A model generated the notes under the pieces. It did no database searches and was not told the DNA's origin. It saw nothing but the letters and a program-made list of their open reading frames with translations. Positions 60,814 to 64,000 of a stretch of DNA of 64,000 nucleotides are shown here, piece by piece. The DNA comes from Manis javanica (Eukaryota; Chordata; Mammalia; Pholidota; Manidae): NCBI RefSeq assembly GCF_040802235.1, contig NC_133157.1, positions 36,980,501-37,044,500 on the forward strand, written 5' to 3'. Numbering within the stretch: the first letter of the stretch is position 1; the number at the start of each line of letters is the position of its first letter. Both the position numbers and the translations under genes were made by a program.

Positions 60814-62307
60814 TCATTTTTTAGACATCACTTCCAGGAAAGTAGCATAAGCATGCATTGGTTTCAACAAACTGGTGACTATATGACGCATCCAGGCTAT
60901 CAAGACTGGAAGGCAAATACACAAAAGAAACAGGCCTACAATTACTGGCCATATCCAGTGAAACCAAGAAAACCATTTAGGTAATTCAGGCATTTGAGAA
61001 AACTTATCAATAATATGATGAATATTGTCTATATGATTGTGAATAGTTTGAGAAAAGTCAGACAAATTAAAACAACACATGCCTGGAAACTGTTCACATC
61101 CCATATGTTCTTTTAACAATAGATAAGAGTCTATAGTAGCGCGGTCTTGAAGTACTGCAACTCGTACTTCTCCCAGTTCTTGGTTGAGTTCAGATAAAAC
61201 AGAAGCAGTCAGATTTGTTGTTTTACTGTATGCACAGGCCATCTTGGATATTTCATTCTGCATTCCTACAACGAGTCCTGGAACTGGTAAGATGAGTGCA
61301 GCAGCGACAGCTACAACAATAGGATCCAACAACTTCAAGTTGTCATCGCAATCAGGTGACAGGGCTCGAGAAATCTGTCTGTGCTTATATCCAGGATGGT
61401 CTATAAGAGCAGGAAGAATACGTCTTACTCCACAAACACCTTGATAATGTGAAGAAAAGGCTTGATATGTTTTGTTATTGCATAAAAATACCCAGCCATT
61501 TGGAAGTCTATATCCAAAAGGCCATTTTACACGAATAGTAGAATTACAGTAAGAAGGAATATGAGTGCAATTAATGCATATACATTCAGAAACTATAGTA
61601 GTACTGACAGGTAAGTTCAATTGAAGTTCACAAGTAAGAACTTTAGGAGAGTGAGTAATGTTTATTCCTGAGATATTAGTGAAAACAGAAAAAGGGAGTC
61701 CTATACCTATTAAATTTTCCTTTAATAATCCACTAATAGAGGAATCTCTTGCTACACAAAAAGATGACTTGTTCAGTCTTCGACTTGCAAGTTGTAGCCA
61801 CATATTAGGTGAAGAAAATTCTCGCTCTGGAGAGAGTGATATGTCTAAGTAGACATAACTACTTTTATATAATATATCAGGAGATCTTTTTTGATATTTC
61901 TCATAAGAATAATTGCCAATATCATTTCTGGTCAAAACTGTTTTATAAATATCATAGCGAGTATTATCTCTTTTAGACTGATCAGTTGCATTATTCCATC
62001 CAAGCTTTCCTCCATACTTTTGTCTATATATCTCTTTGCTATCTTTTTTCCATACTATAGGACTTACAGGAGTAGAACAGGTGGATACACACTGAAGGAC
62101 TACTCCTCGGCCTAAATATGGAGGACTGCTCACACTAGCTGTAATAGTGCAAGCTTGTGCAGTGTGTGCATGTATGAATGTTATCACCAAAATTAGAAGT
62201 AGAAACTTCACTATCCAGGAAGCTTCATTCCAGTGATGAAGTTTGTTGGTGGCCATGCTCTGGAGCAGCTCTTTCTGAGGATGTTGATATTGGAAGTTCT
62301 TCTTCAT
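60814..62307 (-). CDS. env: ERV env-like frame, 497 codons
   Basis: An open retroviral envelope frame. Parts by residue: a hydrophobic signal segment about 34-51; an Ig-like SU region about 53-157 (C73, W86, and a D129-x-G131-x-Y133 motif); SU with many N-glycosylation sites, up to about 315; an internal fusion peptide about 329-348, held between C320 and C358; a heptad region; an immunosuppressive-like segment about 386-403 ending in the CX6CC motif (C404, C411, C412); a membrane span about 453-471; and a short tail. The TM half closely resembles avian leukosis virus TM in motif order (NLT, LQ-R-AID, GMCCFNLSD), which is unusual beside a beta-type pol. Its start overlaps the end of integrase by about 80 bases. 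Whether it is expressed is unknown. Confidence 0.85.
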   Translation of the reverse strand: MKKNFQYQHPQKELLQSMATNKLHHWNEASWIVKFLLLILVITFIHAHTAQACTITASVSSPPYLGRGVVLQCVSTCSTPVSPIVWKKDSKEIYRQKYGGKLGWNNATDQSKRDNTRYDIYKTVLTRNDIGNYSYEKYQKRSPDILYKSSYVYLDISLSPEREFSSPNMWLQLASRRLNKSSFCVARDSSISGLLKENLIGIGLPFSVFTNISGINITHSPKVLTCELQLNLPVSTTIVSECICINCTHIPSYCNSTIRVKWPFGYRLPNGWVFLCNNKTYQAFSSHYQGVCGVRRILPALIDHPGYKHRQISRALSPDCDDNLKLLDPIVVAVAAALILPVPGLVVGMQNEISKMACAYSKTTNLTASVLSELNQELGEVRVAVLQDRATIDSYLLLKEHMGCEQFPGMCCFNLSDFSQTIHNHIDNIHHIIDKFSQMPELPKWFSWFHWIWPVIVGLFLLCICLPVLIAWMRHIVTSLLKPMHAYATFLEVMSKK

Positions 62308-64000
62308 ATCGTATCTTAATTCTTTTTCTGGGTAGCCAAATCAAGCATTGATTCTCTGTAATGACACAAACAAACCCTTTGCCCCACACTTTGATATGAC
62401 CTTTATACCACTGTGAAGAACCTATTGGAGACCACCATACAGGAACTGCTGCTGTTTCAGGAAAAGAAACATTGTCAGAAAAATGTATTTCCATAGCTGA
62501 TCGTCCATCACTTTTGAAAAGATCAAAATTAAGAACATGTAAAGCATGCATTAAGCGTTGATTTGCTGTTAATTTTATATCTGGGAGTAATCCCCCTTTT
62601 TGTTTTAGCAAATAATGCTTAAGAGTAAGATGACGACGTTCAATTAGAGCTTGACCTGTAGAATTGTAAGGAATGCCTGTTTTATGAGTAATATTATACA
62701 GCTGAAAAAATCTCTTTAGCGTAGAGGAGAGGTAAACTGGAGCATTGTCAGTTTTTATGGTGGCAGGAACGCCTAGTATTGCAAATGCTTGTAAAAGATG
62801 AGTGATAACATGATGAGATCGTTCTCCTGGTAAAGCTGTTGCCCACGAAGCGGAAGAATAAGTATCAATAGAAACATGAACATGCTTAAGAGTTCCAAAT
62901 TCAGGAACAATAGTAACATCCATTTGCCATAGAGCATTAGGACGTGTTCCCCTGGGAACAGTTCCTGCTTGCAAACGAGGAGAATTAATTTGAGAACAGG
63001 TTGGACAAGAATTCAAGATATTGTGAGCTTCAGATGCAGAAAGAGAAAAATGCTTCTGTAAGGTGAAAGAAGGAGCATGAGTCAGGTCGTGATATCGTTC
63101 AGCTGGTGAGTAAGTAACTAAAGAAACAAGCTTGTCTACTTTATCGTTATAATATGATAAAGGACTTGGTAAATTAGAATGTGATCATATATGAGTAATG
63201 AAGAAGGGATGTAGACATTGACGGATACACACCTGTAATTGAGAAAATAAAGTATTAATAGGAGATTGTACGGTGCCCAATGTTGCAGTTTCTAATAGAG
63301 GAACAGAAAAAGCAGCATAAGCAGAGTCAGTAACAATACTGACAGGACTTGGGAAATCTTGCAAAGCTTGCAACACAGCATATAACTCATTTTGTTGTGC
63401 AGAAATAAAAGATGTTTGAAAAGTTTTTGACAAACTAGAACAGGTTATATAGGCTGCTTTAAAAGATTTTGTACCATCTGTAAAACAGGTAACAGTATTT
63501 AATAATGGATTAGGAGAAGTTTTTTGAGGAAGGATCCATTGATGGTGCTGAAAAAATGAAAATAACTTATTCTTAGGGTAATGACAGTCAATATTTCCTA
63601 AATAATCTGAAAGTGCAATTTGCCAATGAGTATTTTCTTGAAATACTTGCACAATATTTTGTTTAGATAAAGAAACAATAATAGAGTGAGGGTCTTGACC
63701 AATCATCTGTCTTAGTCTCTGACGTCCTTTACGGATAATGGAGGCTACTTTGTCAATGTAAGGTTGTAAGGAGGGTTTAATTTGATACTGCAGAAATATC
63801 CATTCTAACCAACCATCACATTGACAGAGCAATCCTGTAGGAGAATGAGGAGTAAAGTAGATTAATAAAAGTAAGGGTTTGTGTAAGTCAATTTTTGATA
63901 ATTGAGCTTTTTGAATGTGTTGTTCTATCCACTTGAGTTCTTCCTCAGCTTTTGAGGTTAAGTCTCTAGGACTATTAAGATCTGAGGGTCCTTTTAAAAT
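62225..64000 (-). pseudogene. pol: ERV pol 3' part (RNase H and integrase)
   Basis: Towards the window edge the frame reads RT connection and RNase H (CFTDGTKS, QNELYAVL, VTDSAYAA). Nearer env it reads integrase, with the His/Cys zinc region and the D,D-E core (WQMDV, KTDNAP, LIERRH). The sequence continues past the window. The part in view looks broken about once. The class II assignment is firm from these motifs. Confidence 0.85.

Larger units (their letters stand above)
60001..64000 (-). mobile_element. class II (ERVK-like) endogenous retrovirus, 3' part
   Basis: The 3' part of a provirus on the minus strand, cut by the window edge. In element order it holds the pol end (RT connection, RNase H, integrase), env, a post-env tract with a polypurine tract, and the 3' LTR. 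The pol motifs (ILKGPSDLNSPRDLT, WQMDV, KTDNAP) and the polypurine tract followed by TGTGGGA match class II betaretrovirus-like ERVs. It is a fossil. About one interruption is visible in the pol part in view, and the env frame looks whole. Only one LTR is present, so age cannot be taken from LTR divergence; the open env suggests a fairly recent arrival. Confidence 0.9.

Noticed and set aside
60730-60984. Plus-strand frame over the env end
   Set aside because: It is a shadow of the env and post-env sequence on the minus strand.
1-64000. tRNA, rRNA or snRNA genes
   Set aside because: No cloverleaf with A and B boxes and no snRNA-like core was noticed by eye. A covariance-model scan could still find a diverged copy.

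Overview
The window is mammalian nuclear DNA: spliced genes with GT-AG introns, a CpG-island promoter, and abundant L1, L2, MIR, MER5 and MaLR repeats. No primate Alu, rodent B1/B2 or carnivore tRNA-Lys SINE is visible. The youngest repeats are L1 3' ends with a G-rich tail (ending 'taatgatacc' plus A-run) and A-tailed copies of an ERV 3' end. From memory of such repeats I infer a laurasiatherian, most likely a pangolin (Manis). That species call is inference, not proof.

Three host genes were reconstructed exon by exon and keep the order and orientation of human 9p13.3 (SPINK4-BAG1-CHMP5, inverted here). CHMP5 (ESCRT-III subunit, 219 aa, 8 exons, minus strand, 3215-17966) and BAG1 (HSP70 nucleotide-exchange factor, 7 exons, plus strand, about 18385-27460) lie head to head across a GC-rich, TATA-less promoter. 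SPINK4 (secreted Kazal protein, 86 aa, 4 exons, minus strand, 32243-39151) lies tail to tail with BAG1 and has a TATA promoter with GATA motifs. All three short or core proteins look intact. BAG1 has lost the usual arrangement for its long isoforms: the CUG-started leader is out of frame with the body, and the internal AUG of the middle isoform reads GUG. CHMP5 intron 7 appears to use a GC donor.

The rest is introns and intergenic DNA. 1-3180 is the downstream flank of CHMP5. 28480-32150 separates BAG1 and SPINK4. 39230-60000 is gene-free and repeat-rich. At least seven L1 3' fragments (70 bp to 750 bp) have exact 11-15 bp target duplications. There is also a 3.2 kb L1 fragment and an internally deleted L1 with its 5' end.

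The most unusual content is viral in origin and fossil. 60001-64000 holds the 3' part of a class II (ERVK-like) endogenous retrovirus on the minus strand. Its env frame is open over 497 codons. The TM half resembles alpharetroviral (ALV-type) TM, and the N-terminal SU region looks like an immunoglobulin fold. Two other places (10405-11210 and 40188-40584) carry pieces of a related ERV 3' end (post-env tract, polypurine tract, U3, R) that stop at the poly(A) site, have an A-rich tail and are flanked by 14-17 bp target duplications. They therefore look like polyadenylated ERV transcripts copied in by L1, a SINE-like use of a retroviral 3' end.
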